DNA from: Rubrivivax sp.
GTDB taxonomy: Bacteria > Pseudomonadota > Gammaproteobacteria > Burkholderiales > Burkholderiaceae_C
Length of the DNA: 50,860 bases
Reading direction: 5' to 3'
NCBI GenBank assembly: GCA_022843905.1
Contig: JALHMT010000037.1
Span: 1 to 50,860, forward strand
A program made the translations under genes and the position numbers. A model generated the notes under the pieces. That model made no database searches. It worked only from the letters and a program-made list of their open reading frames with translations, and had not been told where the DNA came from. This document shows positions 38,521 to 48,312 of the stretch, piece after piece; position 1 is the first letter of the stretch, and every line of letters starts with the position of its first letter.

Positions 38521-40895
38521 GCGTTCTCGAGGGCGCTCTGGCCGGCCTGCACCGCCATCACCGCACGCAGGATCGACTCGGGCGTGGCAGGCGCCTGCAG
38601 CGGCGGGTCGACGCGGTGATCGCCCACGGCCGACACCGCGTCGCGGATGGCGAAGAACACCGAGAAGGGCAGCAGCAGCGGCGGCTCGCCCACGGCCTTG
38701 CTGCGATGGATGCTGTCCTTCCGGTTGTCGGCATCGAACAGCTTCACGTGGAAGGCCGAAGGGCAGTCGTTGGCCGTGGGGATCTTGTAGGTGCTGGGCG
38801 CGTGCGTGCTGAGCATGCCGCTCTGCGGATGCCACACCAGCTCTTCCATCGTCAGCCAGCCCATGCCCTGGATGAAGGCGCCCTCGATCTGGCCGATGTC
38901 CACCGCTGGGTTCAGCGAGCGGCCCACGTCGTGCAGCACGTCGGCGCGCAGCAGCTTCCATTCGCCGCTCAGCGTGTCGACGATGACCTCGCTCACCGCC
39001 GCGCCGTAGGCGTAGTAGTAGAAGGGGTGGCCCTTCATGGTCTGGCGGTCCCAGCTCAGGCCCGGCGTGGCATAGAAGCCGTCGCTCCACAGCTGCACGC
39101 GTGCGAAGTAGGCGCGGTCGACCAGTTCCGCGAAGGGCAGCGTCTGGCCGTCGGCGTGTACCAGGCCGTGCGCGAAGGTCACGTCCTTCGCCTCGCTGCC
39201 CAGCGTGCTCGCCGCGAAGACGGCGAGCCTTTCGCGGATCTGCCGCGCGGCGTCCTGCGCCGCCTTGCCGTTGAGGTCGCTGCCGGTGGAGGCTGCCGTG
39301 GCGGAGGTGTTGGCCACCTTGTGCGTGTCGGTGGCGGTGACCCGCACGGCCCCCAGTGGCACCCCCAGCTCGTGCGCCACGACCTGGGCCACCTTGGTGT
39401 TCAGGCCCTGGCCCATCTCCGTGCCGCCGTGGTTCACCAGCACCGAGCCGTCGGTGTAGACGTGCACCAGCGCACCGGCCTGGTTCAGGTGCACCACGTT
39501 GAAGGAGATGCCGAACTTCAGCGGCGTGAGTGCCAGACCCTTCTTGAGCACCGGGCTCAGTTGATTGAAGCGGGCCACGGCCTCGCGGCGCACGCTGTAG
39601 TCGCTGCTGCGCTCGAGCTGCGAGGTCAGCTCTTCGAGGATGTTGTCGTCCACCGTCTGGCCGTAGGGCGTGACGTTGCGCTCGCTCTTGCCGTAGAAGT
39701 TGGCGCGGCGCACGGCCAGCGGGTCGCGGCCGAGCCGGCGTGCGATGCTGTCCATCACCGATTCGATGGCGATGGCACCCTGCGGTCCGCCGAAGCCGCG
39801 GAAGGCGGTGTTGCTCTGCGTGTTGGTCTTGCCCGAGTAGCCGTGCATGGCCACGTCGGGCAGCCAGTAGGCGTTGTCGAAGTGGCACAGCGCGCGTGTC
39901 ATCACCGGGCCCGACAGGTCGGCCGAATGGCCGGCGCGCGAAACCATGGTGACTTCGGCCCCCAGCACGCGGCCCTCGTCGTCGTGACCCACTTCCAGCT
40001 CGTAGTGGAAACAGTGGCGGCGGCCGGTGATGAGGAAGTCGTCGTCGCGGTCCACGCGCAGCTTCACCGGGCGCTGGCTGCGCACCGCTGCCACGGCGGC
40101 CACGCAGGCGAACAGGGCCGACTGCGACTCCTTGCCGCCGAATCCGCCGCCCATGCGGCGGCACTCCACCTGGATCGCGTGCGCCGGCCGGTGCAGCGCA
40201 TGGGCCACCAGGTGCTGCATCTCGCTGGGGTGCTGCGTCGAGCAGTACAGCTTCATGCCGGCGTCTTCGGTGGGCACGGCGTAGCTGATCTGCCCTTCCA
40301 GGTAGAACTGCTCCTGGCCGCCAACGTCGAAGCTGCTCTTGAAGCGGTAGGGCGCGGTGTCGATGGCGCGCCTGGCATCGCCGCGCGACAGGTGCATGGG
40401 CGGCACCACGTACTGCCCCGCGGCATGGGCCTGTTGCGGCGTGAGGATGGGCGGCAGCGCGTCGGCCTGCACCACCTGGCGCGCCAGCGCCGCGGCGCGC
40501 CGCGCGGCGTCGCGCGTGCTGGCCACCACGGCGTAGACCGGCTGGCCCAGGTAGCGCAAGGTGGCCCCGGGCTCGCCGGCCAGGATGGGGTCGTCCTTGA
40601 CCAGGGAGCCGCATTCGTTGTCGCCGGGGATGTCCTGGGCCGTGAAGACGTCGACCACGCCCGGCATGGCGCGCACGCGGTCGAGGTCGATGGCGCGCAG
40701 GATGCCGTGGGCCACCGGCGACAGCCCGAGCGCGGCGTGCAGCGTACCGGCCAGCTCGGGGATGTCGTCGGTGTACGGCGCGGCACCCGCCACGTGAAGG
40801 TGGGCCGATTCGTGCGGCCGGCTCACCCCCACTTCGGCATAGCCGGCAGGGTCGGGGCCCATCAACGGGGTAGGCAAGTCGATCGGTCTGTTCAT
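38517..40895 (-). CDS. xdhB: Xanthine dehydrogenase molybdopterin subunit
   Basis: 792 residues, the large catalytic subunit that oxidises hypoxanthine to xanthine and xanthine to urate with molybdopterin. Motifs in order: VGVSRPHESAHLHVAGAAPYTDD at the start (outlined), GGQEQFYLEGQ, RRMGGGFGGKE (molybdopterin contact), AFRGFGGPQG, then GGTEMGQGLNTK and GAFIQGMGWLTMEELVW near the C-terminus, where the Glu of the family catalytic segment is expected. The ATG at 40895 overlaps the xdhA stop; much longer open frames upstream are shadows of xdhA. Confidence 0.96.
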   Translation of the reverse strand: MNRPIDLPTPLMGPDPAGYAEVGVSRPHESAHLHVAGAAPYTDDIPELAGTLHAALGLSPVAHGILRAIDLDRVRAMPGVVDVFTAQDIPGDNECGSLVKDDPILAGEPGATLRYLGQPVYAVVASTRDAARRAAALARQVVQADALPPILTPQQAHAAGQYVVPPMHLSRGDARRAIDTAPYRFKSSFDVGGQEQFYLEGQISYAVPTEDAGMKLYCSTQHPSEMQHLVAHALHRPAHAIQVECRRMGGGFGGKESQSALFACVAAVAAVRSQRPVKLRVDRDDDFLITGRRHCFHYELEVGHDDEGRVLGAEVTMVSRAGHSADLSGPVMTRALCHFDNAYWLPDVAMHGYSGKTNTQSNTAFRGFGGPQGAIAIESVMDSIARRLGRDPLAVRRANFYGKSERNVTPYGQTVDDNILEELTSQLERSSDYSVRREAVARFNQLSPVLKKGLALTPLKFGISFNVVHLNQAGALVHVYTDGSVLVNHGGTEMGQGLNTKVAQVVAHELGVPLGAVRVTATDTHKVANTSATAASTGSDLNGKAAQDAARQIRERLAVFAASTLGSEAKDVTFAHGLVHADGQTLPFAELVDRAYFARVQLWSDGFYATPGLSWDRQTMKGHPFYYYAYGAAVSEVIVDTLSGEWKLLRADVLHDVGRSLNPAVDIGQIEGAFIQGMGWLTMEELVWHPQSGMLSTHAPSTYKIPTANDCPSAFHVKLFDADNRKDSIHRSKAVGEPPLLLPFSVFFAIRDAVSAVGDHRVDPPLQAPATPESILRAVMAVQAGQSALENA

Positions 40896-42367
40896 GTCAT
40901 CGTCTCCCGGTGCCAGACGCTCACCGCACTCTCGGGCAGCGGGCCTGACGCGCGTGTCTCCAGCCACAAGCGCTGTAGCAGGTTCTGCGCCACTTTCAAC
41001 CGGTAACCCGAACTGGCGCGCATGTCGCTCAAGGGCTTGAAGTCCTTGGCCAGCGCGGCTTGTGCGGCCGCCACCTGATCGGGCCCCCAGGTCTGCCCGA
41101 GCAGGGCGGCCTCGGCCGTCGTTGCGCGCCGCACGGTGGCCGCCATGCCGCCGAAGGCCAGGCGCACGTGCGCCACCTGGTCGCCTTCCAGGCGCAGTGA
41201 CAGGCCCGCGCAGAGTGCCGAGATGTCGCAGTCGAAGCGCTTGGAGATCTTGTAGGCGCGCACTGCCGTGTCGGTTGGTGCGGGGGGCAGCTCCAGGCCC
41301 TGCACGAACTCCCCGGGCTGCAGGCGGTTCTTCATGTAGTCGACGTAGAAGTCGGCCAGCGGCATGCGGCGCACCTGGTCGCCGCGCCTCAGCACGATCC
41401 TGGCATCGAGCGCCATCAGCACGGGGGCCGAGTCGCCGATGGGCGAGCCGTTGGCCACGTTGCCGCCCATCGTGCCGACCATGCGGATGGGCAGCGAGGC
41501 GAACCGCAGCCAGACGTCGCGCAGCGTGGGGTGGCGTCGCGCCAGCGCCTGCCAGGCGGCTTCCAGAGAGACGCCGGCGCCGATGCGCAGGCTGCCGTCG
41601 GGGGTCTGCTCGATCTGTTGCAGTTCGGCGACCTCGCCGACATAGATCAGGTCGGGCAGCGGCCGGAACTGCTTGGTGACCCACAGCCCCATGTCGGTGC
41701 TGCCGGCCAGCAACTGCGCCTCGGGGCGAGCCAGGCGCAGTGCGGCCAGCGCTTCCAGCGTGCGGGGTGCGTGGAAGGCCTCGCGATAGCGCAGCGGCGC
41801 GTCCGCCCCCAGGCTCAGCAGGGCCTTCACCGCGGCTTGCGGCACCGCGGTGGCGGCAGGCAGTTCGAACATGCGCTGGCCGGCGTCCAGGATGGGCCGG
41901 TAGCCGGTGCAGCGGCACAGGTTGCCCGACAGGTCGTCGGCGATCTGCTGCCGCGTGGGCACCGTGCCGGCCTGCCGGTGCTTCTGATGGCAGGCCCACA
42001 GGCTCATCACGAAGCCCGGGGTGCAGAAGCCGCATTGCGAGCCGTGGCAGTCGACCATCGCCCGCTGTGCCGGATGCAGCCCGCCTTGCGGCGACGCGAG
42101 GTCTTCGACGGTGAAGAGCGCCTTGCCGTCCAGCGTGGGCAGGAACTGGATGCAGGCGTTGACCGGCTGCAGCGCGAGTTCGCCCTGGGCGTCCAGGCGG
42201 CCCAGCACCACGGTGCAGGCGCCGCAGTCGCCCTCGGCGCAGCCTTCCTTGGTGCCGGTGCAGCGGGCGTCTTCGCGCAGCCACTCGAGCACGGTGCGCG
42301 TGGGGGCGGCGTCGGTCACCTCGACGATCTCGCCGCGGTGGAAGAAGCGGATGGGTCTGGCGTTCAT
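40892..42367 (-). CDS. xdhA: Xanthine dehydrogenase iron-sulfur/FAD subunit
   Basis: 491 residues, passing electrons from the molybdenum centre to NAD+. The plant-type [2Fe-2S] domain has GCAEGDCGAC with Cys43, Cys48 and Cys51. The second [2Fe-2S] domain has CHGSQCGFCTPG and NLCRCTGYRPI. The FAD domain from about residue 200 has LLAGSTDMGLWVTK and GTMGGNVANGSPIGDSAP, followed by the CO-dehydrogenase flavoprotein C-terminal domain. GAGGA lies six to seven bases before the ATG. It is the first gene of the xdhABC operon, divergent from a LysR gene with 88 bases between. Confidence 0.97.
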   Translation of the reverse strand: MNARPIRFFHRGEIVEVTDAAPTRTVLEWLREDARCTGTKEGCAEGDCGACTVVLGRLDAQGELALQPVNACIQFLPTLDGKALFTVEDLASPQGGLHPAQRAMVDCHGSQCGFCTPGFVMSLWACHQKHRQAGTVPTRQQIADDLSGNLCRCTGYRPILDAGQRMFELPAATAVPQAAVKALLSLGADAPLRYREAFHAPRTLEALAALRLARPEAQLLAGSTDMGLWVTKQFRPLPDLIYVGEVAELQQIEQTPDGSLRIGAGVSLEAAWQALARRHPTLRDVWLRFASLPIRMVGTMGGNVANGSPIGDSAPVLMALDARIVLRRGDQVRRMPLADFYVDYMKNRLQPGEFVQGLELPPAPTDTAVRAYKISKRFDCDISALCAGLSLRLEGDQVAHVRLAFGGMAATVRRATTAEAALLGQTWGPDQVAAAQAALAKDFKPLSDMRASSGYRLKVAQNLLQRLWLETRASGPLPESAVSVWHRETMT

Positions 42368-42418
42368 GCGGTTTCCTCGGGACTTACCCGAAAGGTACCG
42401 CGTGGCACGCCTGCGGGT

Positions 42419-42434
42419 ATACGATCATTCGCAT
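42419..42434. promoter_or_regulatory. Candidate LysR operator between xdhA and the lysR gene
   Basis: AT-A-CGA-TCAT-TCG-C-AT is an imperfect dyad with five matched pairs per arm, in the A+T-richer part of the 88-base divergent gap. It lies 22 bases upstream of the LysR start. Weaker than the palindrome in front of the other LysR gene. Confidence 0.4.
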
Positions 42435-42455
42435 AGTACTCATGACGGCAGGCGT

Positions 42456-43436
42456 ATGGCTGCGCGGGGCGACTTCGACACCATTGACCTTCACCTCATC
42501 CGGGTCCTGCTCACCGTGATCACCGAACGCAGCGTCTCCCGCGCCGCCCTGCGTCTGGCCAGCAGCCAGCCCGCGGTGAGCGCGCAGCTCAAGCGCCTGC
42601 GTGCGCTCACCGGAGACCCGTTGCTGGTGCGCGCCGGGCACCAGATGATGCCCACCGAACGTGCCTTGCAATTGCTGGGCCCGGCCACCCGGCTGCTGCA
42701 GGACGCCGACCGGCTGTTCAGCCCCCGCATGCGCCCCTCGGGCTTCGATGCCGCGAGAAGCCAGGCCTTGTTCCGGGTGGCGGCCAGTGACTACCTCGAC
42801 CCGTTGTTCCTGCCCGCGCTGGCGACGCACGTCAAGCGCACCGCGCCGGGCGTGCGGCTGGAACTGATGCCGCTGTCGCAGCACCACGACTACCGCCGCA
42901 CCCTGGCCGGCGGCGAGGTCGACCTGGTGATCGGCAACTGGCTGCAGCCGCCGGCCGAACTGCACCTGGCGCGGCTGGTCAGCGACGAGGTGGTGTGCCT
43001 GGTGGCCGAAGGGCATCCCGCCGCCCGGCCGTCCACGGCGCGCGCCTGGACCGTGCAGCGCTACCTCGAGAACGAGCACGTCGCGCCCATGCCCACCCAC
43101 CCCGGCGCGCTGGGCGTCATCGACGAGCATCTGGCCGCACAAGGGGCGCAACGCCGCATCGTGGTGCGCGCATCGCACTTCAGCCTGATTCCGTTGATGG
43201 TGGCCGACAGCCTGCTGGTGCTGACCACCGGCCGGCTGTTCTGCAGCCGCTACGTCGACACGCTGCCGGTGCGCATCGTGCGCTGCCCGGTGGCCTTTCC
43301 GCCCTTGAGCTACTACATGCTCTGGCACGACCTCACGCACGAGGCGCCCGCCCTGCGCTGGTTCCGCGAGCAGGTGCGCGGGGTGGCCCACCAATTGCAT
43401 GGGCGGGGCATGCCGCGTCGCAAGGTGTCCGGATGA
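42456..43436 (+). CDS. LysR-type regulator of the purine island
   Basis: 326 residues. The helix-turn-helix lies at about residues 22-45: ERSVSRAALRLASSQPAVSAQLKRLR (outlined), followed by DPLLVRAGHQMMPTERA. The effector-binding domain contains the PbpC/NodD-like HHDYRRTLAGGEVDLVIGNW segment. It is divergent from xdhABC and its stop overlaps the guaD start (ATGA), so it is encoded in the same message as the purine genes it most likely controls. Xanthine, guanine or urate is the likely effector by context only. No strong Shine-Dalgarno precedes the ATG at 42456; upstream in-frame codons lie over xdhA and are rejected. Confidence 0.92.
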   Translation: MAARGDFDTIDLHLIRVLLTVITERSVSRAALRLASSQPAVSAQLKRLRALTGDPLLVRAGHQMMPTERALQLLGPATRLLQDADRLFSPRMRPSGFDAARSQALFRVAASDYLDPLFLPALATHVKRTAPGVRLELMPLSQHHDYRRTLAGGEVDLVIGNWLQPPAELHLARLVSDEVVCLVAEGHPAARPSTARAWTVQRYLENEHVAPMPTHPGALGVIDEHLAAQGAQRRIVVRASHFSLIPLMVADSLLVLTTGRLFCSRYVDTLPVRIVRCPVAFPPLSYYMLWHDLTHEAPALRWFREQVRGVAHQLHGRGMPRRKVSG

Positions 43437-44749
43437 AGGCGCTGCGCGCCGACCTGCTCGACTTCACCGCCCCGCCGGCGTGGGGCAGCACATCGCTGGA
43501 CGGCGTGCGCTGGCGTCCCGACCACTGGCTGCTGGTGGGTGACGACGGGCGCATCGTCGGCGCCCAGCCGGCGGCGCAGCCCTTGCCGGGCGACTGGGAG
43601 CGCCACGATCACCGCGGCCGCCTGCTGCTGCCCGGTTTCATCGACACCCATGTGCACAGCCCGCAGCTGGAAGTCATGGCCAGTTACGGCACCGAGCTGC
43701 TCGACTGGCTGGAGCGCTTCACCTTTCCGGCCGAACGTGCCTATGCCGACCCGGCGGTGGCCGAAGCCGGCGCGGCGCGTTTCCTGGACGCCTTGCTGGC
43801 CCACGGCACCACGGCGGCTTCGGTCTTCCCCACCGTGCACAAGGCTTCGGCGGAGGCACTGTTCGCCGCCGCCGCGCAGCGCGGCATGCGCCTGATCGCC
43901 GGCAAGGTGCTGATGGACCGCCACGCGCCCGAGGGCCTGCGCGACGACGTGGCGCAGGCCGAGCGCGACTGCATCGACCTCATCCAGCGCTGGCACGGCC
44001 GGGGCCGCAACAGCTATTCGGTGACGGTGCGCTTCGCCCCCACCAGCACGCCGGCGCAGCTGGCGATGGCCGGCGCGCTGTGCCGGGCCGACGCCAGCCT
44101 GTACATGCAGACCCACGTGGCCGAGAACCGCGCCGAGGTGGCGTGGGTGGCGCAGCTCTTCCCCGAAGCGCGCAGCTACCTCGACGTCTATGCGCGCGCC
44201 GGGCTGCTGCACCCCAGGGCGGTGCTGGCGCACGGCATCTGGCTCGACGCGGACGACCGCGCCGCGCTGCGCGCCAGCGGCGCGCAGATCGCCTTCTGCC
44301 CCAGCAGCAACCTGTTCCTGGGCAGCGGACTGTTCGACTGGCAGGCCATGACCGAGGCCGGTGCGGCGGTGAGCGTGGCCAGCGACGTCGGCGGCGGCAC
44401 CAGCCTGTCGATGCAGCGCACGCTGGCCGACGGCTACAAGGTGCAGGCGATGGCCGGCCGGCGTCTGACGGCCTGGCAGGCGCTGCACGCGGCCACGCGC
44501 GGAGCGGCGCAGGCCCTGCACCTGGACCACGAGATCGGCAGCCTGGAGCCCGGCACGACGGCCGACCTGTGCCTGTGGGACTGGTCGGTCGGCCCGGTCG
44601 ACGCCCACCGCCAGGCCGCAGCGCGCGAGCTGCACGAACGGGTCTTCGCCTGGATGACACTGGCCGACGAGCGACACCTGGCCGCCACCTTCGTGGCCGG
44701 CCGGCAGATCCACGCCCGCGCCGCGGCCCACGGGAGCTCAGGACCATGA
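43433..44749 (+). CDS. guaD: Guanine deaminase
   Basis: 438-residue amidohydrolase that deaminates guanine to xanthine. The metal-binding DTHVHSPQ (His73, His75), the QTHVAENRAEV segment (His), AHGIWL (His) and SDVGGGTSLSMQ (Asp) complete the zinc site. The FIDTHVHSPQLEVMASYG run and FCPSSNLFLGSGLFDW are characteristic of GuaD within the family. The start at 43433 overlaps the LysR stop and the end overlaps the ATPase start, so it is embedded in a coupled operon. The product feeds the divergently encoded xanthine dehydrogenase. Confidence 0.95.
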   Translation: MKALRADLLDFTAPPAWGSTSLDGVRWRPDHWLLVGDDGRIVGAQPAAQPLPGDWERHDHRGRLLLPGFIDTHVHSPQLEVMASYGTELLDWLERFTFPAERAYADPAVAEAGAARFLDALLAHGTTAASVFPTVHKASAEALFAAAAQRGMRLIAGKVLMDRHAPEGLRDDVAQAERDCIDLIQRWHGRGRNSYSVTVRFAPTSTPAQLAMAGALCRADASLYMQTHVAENRAEVAWVAQLFPEARSYLDVYARAGLLHPRAVLAHGIWLDADDRAALRASGAQIAFCPSSNLFLGSGLFDWQAMTEAGAAVSVASDVGGGTSLSMQRTLADGYKVQAMAGRRLTAWQALHAATRGAAQALHLDHEIGSLEPGTTADLCLWDWSVGPVDAHRQAAARELHERVFAWMTLADERHLAATFVAGRQIHARAAAHGSSGP

Positions 44750-46323
44750 ACATCACCGCCAACAGCGCCGACAGCGCCGACGCCGCTGACACCTCGCCGC
44801 TGCGCCTGCAGCTCAGCGGCATCAGCAAGCAGTACCCCGCGGTGCGCGCCAACGACGGCGTGAGCCTGCGCGTGAAGCCCGGCGAGATCCATGCCGTGCT
44901 GGGCGAGAACGGCGCCGGCAAGAGCACGCTGATGAAGATCATCTACGGCGCCGTGCAACCCGACGAAGGCCAGATGCACTGGAACGGGCAGAGGGTGCAG
45001 GTCAAGAGCCCGGCCGAGGCGCGGCAGCTGGGCATCAGCATGGTCTACCAGCACTTCTCGCTGTTCGACACCCTGACCGCGGCCGAGAACGTCTGGCTGG
45101 GCCTGGACAAGAGCATGAGCCTGGCCCAGGTCAGCACGCGCATCGGCGAGGTGGCCCACACCTACGGCCTGGACGTCGAACCGCAGCGCCCGGTGCACAC
45201 GCTCAGCGTGGGCGAGCGCCAGCGCGTGGAGATCGTGCGTGCCCTGCTGGCCCGGCCGCAGCTGCTGATCCTCGACGAGCCCACCTCGGTGCTGACGCCG
45301 CAGGCCGTCGACAAGCTCTTCGTCACGCTGCGCCAGCTCAGCGCCGACGGCTGCAGCATCCTCTACATCAGTCACAAGCTCGACGAGATCCGCGCGCTGT
45401 GCCACCACTGCACGGTGCTGCGCGGCGGCAAGGTCACCGGCGAGGTCGACCCCACGCAGGAGAGCAACGCCAGCCTCTCGCGCCTGATGATCGGCGCCGA
45501 GCCTCCTCAATTGCAGCACCAAGCGCGCGACGCAGGCGCCGTGGTGCTGGCGGTGAAGGGCCTGGCACTGACCAGGCAGGACCCCTTCGGCATGGACCTG
45601 AAGGACATCGGCTTCGAGGTGCGCGCCGGCGAGATCGTGGGCGTGGCCGGCGTCTCGGGCAACGGCCAGCAGGAGCTGATGGCCGCGCTGTCCGGCGAGG
45701 ACTCGCGTGCGCCTGCCGGGAGCATCACGCTGTTCGGCCGGGACATCGCCGGCCACTCGCCGCGCAAGCGGCGGCACGAAGGTCTGCACTTCGTGCCCGA
45801 GGAGCGCCTGGGCCGCGGCGCCGTGCCCACGCTGAGCCTGGCCCAGAACACGCTGTTGACGCGCACCGGTGCCGTGTCGCGCAGCGGCTGGATCCGCAGC
45901 AGCGATGTCCGGCGCCTGGCCGAACACGTCATCCAGCGCTTCAACGTGAAGGCCGGCGGTTCCGGCGCAGCGGCCTCGAGCCTGTCGGGCGGCAACCTGC
46001 AGAAGTTCATCGTGGGCCGCGAGATCGACGCCGATCCCCGGCTGCTCATCGTCAGCCAGCCCACCTGGGGGGTCGACGTCGGCGCGGCGGCGCTCATCCG
46101 GGGTGAACTGCTCAAGCTGCGCGATGCCGGCTGCGCGCTGCTGGTGGTCAGCGAAGAGCTCGACGAGCTGTTCGAGATCAGCGACCGCCTGGTGGTCATC
46201 GCGCAGGGCCGCGTGTCGCCGCCCATCGCCACCGCCGAGGCCGGCATCGAGCAGATCGGCACCTGGATGTCGGGCCTGTGGAGCGCCGAGCCAGCGACCA
46301 GGAGCGGCCATGCTGAAGCTTGA
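44746..46323 (+). CDS. BMP-family ABC transporter ATPase (two nucleotide-binding domains)
   Basis: 525 residues, two ATPase domains in one chain, as in nucleoside/purine importers of the YufO/NupA type. Domain 1: Walker A GENGAGKST (53-61), signature LSVGERQRVE, Walker B LLILDEPTSVLTP. Domain 2: Walker A region GVSGNGQQE lacks the Lys-Ser/Thr, signature LSGGNLQKFIVGRE is intact, and the Walker B reads LLIVSQPTWGVD with Gln instead of the catalytic acid. One active and one degenerate site is usual in this family. ATG at 44746 overlaps the guaD stop. The ligand is inferred from neighbours to be a purine base or nucleoside. Confidence 0.93.
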   Translation: MNITANSADSADAADTSPLRLQLSGISKQYPAVRANDGVSLRVKPGEIHAVLGENGAGKSTLMKIIYGAVQPDEGQMHWNGQRVQVKSPAEARQLGISMVYQHFSLFDTLTAAENVWLGLDKSMSLAQVSTRIGEVAHTYGLDVEPQRPVHTLSVGERQRVEIVRALLARPQLLILDEPTSVLTPQAVDKLFVTLRQLSADGCSILYISHKLDEIRALCHHCTVLRGGKVTGEVDPTQESNASLSRLMIGAEPPQLQHQARDAGAVVLAVKGLALTRQDPFGMDLKDIGFEVRAGEIVGVAGVSGNGQQELMAALSGEDSRAPAGSITLFGRDIAGHSPRKRRHEGLHFVPEERLGRGAVPTLSLAQNTLLTRTGAVSRSGWIRSSDVRRLAEHVIQRFNVKAGGSGAAASSLSGGNLQKFIVGREIDADPRLLIVSQPTWGVDVGAAALIRGELLKLRDAGCALLVVSEELDELFEISDRLVVIAQGRVSPPIATAEAGIEQIGTWMSGLWSAEPATRSGHAEA

Positions 46324-47395
46324 AGCCCGCGCCGCGCCCTCGCAGCTGATGCTGGTGGCCTCGCCGCTGCTGGCGCTGCTGCTCACCGCGGCCGTGGCGG
46401 CGCTCATCCTGGCGGCCATCGGGCAGGACTCGGTGGCCGGCCTGCGCGTGCTGTTCATCGAGCCGCTGACCGGGCGGCGGCAGATCAGCGAGGTGCTGCT
46501 GAAGGCCACGCCGCTGATCGTCATCGCGCTCGGGCTGGCGGTGTGCTACCGGGCGAACGTCTGGAACATCGGCGCCGAGGGGCAGTTCCTGCTCGGCTGC
46601 GTGGGTGCGGGCGGCATGGCCATCTGGCTCACCACGCAGGGCATCGTGCTGCCCAAGTGGGTCGGCATTCCGCTGGTGCTGCTGGCCGGCATGCTGGGCG
46701 GGCTCCTGTGGGCGGCACTGGTGGCGCTGCTGCGCGATCGCTTCAATGCCAACGAGATCCTCGTCAGCCTGATGCTGGTGTACGTGGCGCAGCAGGTCGT
46801 CAACGCGCTGGTCTTCGGCCCCTGGAAGGACCCGCAGGGCTTCAACATGCCGCAGTCGGTGGGCTTCCACGCCAGCCTGCACCTGCCGCCGCTGCTCGAG
46901 CGCACGCGGCTGCACGTGGGCTTCGTCATCGCCATCGTGCTGGCAGCTCTGGTGACGCTGTTCCTGTTCCGCAGCTTCCGCGGCTTTCAGCTGCAGGTCG
47001 GCGGGCTGGCCCCGGCCGCAGCGCGCTACGCCGGCTTCTCGGCGCGCTCGGCACTGTGGACGGCGCTTCTGCTGTCGGGCGCGCTGGCCGGCCTGGCCGG
47101 CGCCATGGAGGTCGCCGGGCCGACCAAGCAGGTGACACCCTATCTCTCCACCGGCCTGGGCTTCACGGCCATCATCGTGTGCTTCGTCGGGCGGCTCAAC
47201 CCGCTGGGCATCGTCGCCGCCGGCGTGCTGCTGTCGCTGATGCTGATCGGCGGCGAACTCGCCCAGAGCCGCCTGGGCCTGCCCAATGCAATGGCCAGCG
47301 TGCTGCAGGGCCTGCTGCTGCTGATCCTGCTGGCCTGCGACACCTTCATCCACCAGCGGCTGCGCTGGGTCCGCTCCGCGAGGCAAGCTGCATGA
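46310..47395 (+). CDS. BMP-family ABC transporter permease 1
   Basis: 361-residue inner-membrane permease with about ten hydrophobic segments. The central motif CYRANVWNIGAEGQFLLG is the hallmark of BPD_transp_2 permeases (YufP type) that work with BMP-like binding proteins. Also visible: NEILVSLMLVYVAQQ and GLGFTAIIVCFVGRLNPLG. The ATG at 46310 lies 14 bases inside the ATPase gene with GGAG seven bases... upstream in CCAGGAGCGGCC. The stop overlaps the second permease start (ATGA). Confidence 0.94.
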   Translation: MLKLEARAAPSQLMLVASPLLALLLTAAVAALILAAIGQDSVAGLRVLFIEPLTGRRQISEVLLKATPLIVIALGLAVCYRANVWNIGAEGQFLLGCVGAGGMAIWLTTQGIVLPKWVGIPLVLLAGMLGGLLWAALVALLRDRFNANEILVSLMLVYVAQQVVNALVFGPWKDPQGFNMPQSVGFHASLHLPPLLERTRLHVGFVIAIVLAALVTLFLFRSFRGFQLQVGGLAPAAARYAGFSARSALWTALLLSGALAGLAGAMEVAGPTKQVTPYLSTGLGFTAIIVCFVGRLNPLGIVAAGVLLSLMLIGGELAQSRLGLPNAMASVLQGLLLLILLACDTFIHQRLRWVRSARQAA

Positions 47396-48312
47396 ACGAG
47401 TCCGCCCTGCTCATCAACACCGCACTGGCCAGCGGCACCACGCTGGCGCTGGCCGCCCTGGGCCTGCTCATCAACGAACGCGCCGGCGTGCTGAACCTGG
47501 GGGCCGAAGGCATGATGCTCGTGGCTGCTGTGGCGGGCTTCGCCGCGGCACTGCTCACCGGCAGCGACACGCTGGGCTTCGTCGCCGCCGCGGCCGCTGG
47601 AGCCGCGCTGGCTTCGGTGTTCGGCCTGCTGGTGATCTTTCTGAACACCAACCAGTACGCCACCGGGCTGGCGCTCAGCCTCTTTGGCTACGGCTTCTCG
47701 GCCTTCGTGGGCGTGTCCATGGTCGGCAAGAGCCTCAGCCCGCGCGAGCAGATGGCGATCCCGGTGCTCTCGGACCTGCCCTTCGTGGGGCCGGCGCTGT
47801 TCAGTCATCACCCCATGGTTTATGTGGCGATGGTGCTGACGGCGGCGGTCGCGTGGTTTTTCTACCGCACCCGCTCCGGCTTGCTGCTGCGCGCCATCGG
47901 CGAGAACCCCGAACCCGCCCACGCCCTGGGCTACCCGGTGCGCGCCATCCGCATGGCCGCCGTGTGTGCCGGTGGCGCACTGTGCGGGCTGGCCGGGGCC
48001 TACATCTCGCTGGTGACGGCACCGCTGTGGGTGGAAGGCCTGACGGCGGGCCGCGGCTGGATCGCGCTGGCACTGACGGTGTTCGCCACCTGGCGGCCGG
48101 CGCGGGCGCTGCTGGGCGCTTATCTCTTCGGCGGTGTCACCGTGCTGCAGCTCAGCCTGCAGGCGCAGGGGGTGCAGATCTCGAGCCACCTGCTGACCAT
48201 GCTGCCCTACGTGGCCACCATCGTGGTGCTGGCCCTGATCAGCCGCAACGCCGCCTTCATCCGTTTGAACATGCCGGCTTCTCTGGGTAAACCCTTCAGG
48301 CCCGGGTCATAA
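47392..48312 (+). CDS. BMP-family ABC transporter permease 2
   Basis: 306-residue inner-membrane permease with eight to nine helices, the YufQ-type partner of permease 1. It has the parallel motif LINERAGVLNLGAEGMMLV, plus NTNQYATGLALSLFGYG and GLTAGRGWIALALTVFATW. ATG at 47392 overlaps the preceding stop by four bases. Fifty-three bases separate it from the binding-protein gene, the only sizeable gap in the plus-strand purine operon. Confidence 0.94.
   Translation: MNESALLINTALASGTTLALAALGLLINERAGVLNLGAEGMMLVAAVAGFAAALLTGSDTLGFVAAAAAGAALASVFGLLVIFLNTNQYATGLALSLFGYGFSAFVGVSMVGKSLSPREQMAIPVLSDLPFVGPALFSHHPMVYVAMVLTAAVAWFFYRTRSGLLLRAIGENPEPAHALGYPVRAIRMAAVCAGGALCGLAGAYISLVTAPLWVEGLTAGRGWIALALTVFATWRPARALLGAYLFGGVTVLQLSLQAQGVQISSHLLTMLPYVATIVVLALISRNAAFIRLNMPASLGKPFRPGS

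Noticed and set aside
38521..40614. An upstream extension of the xdhC frame
   Set aside because: It reads out of frame through xdhB. XdhC similarity starts at the ATG that overlaps the xdhB stop.
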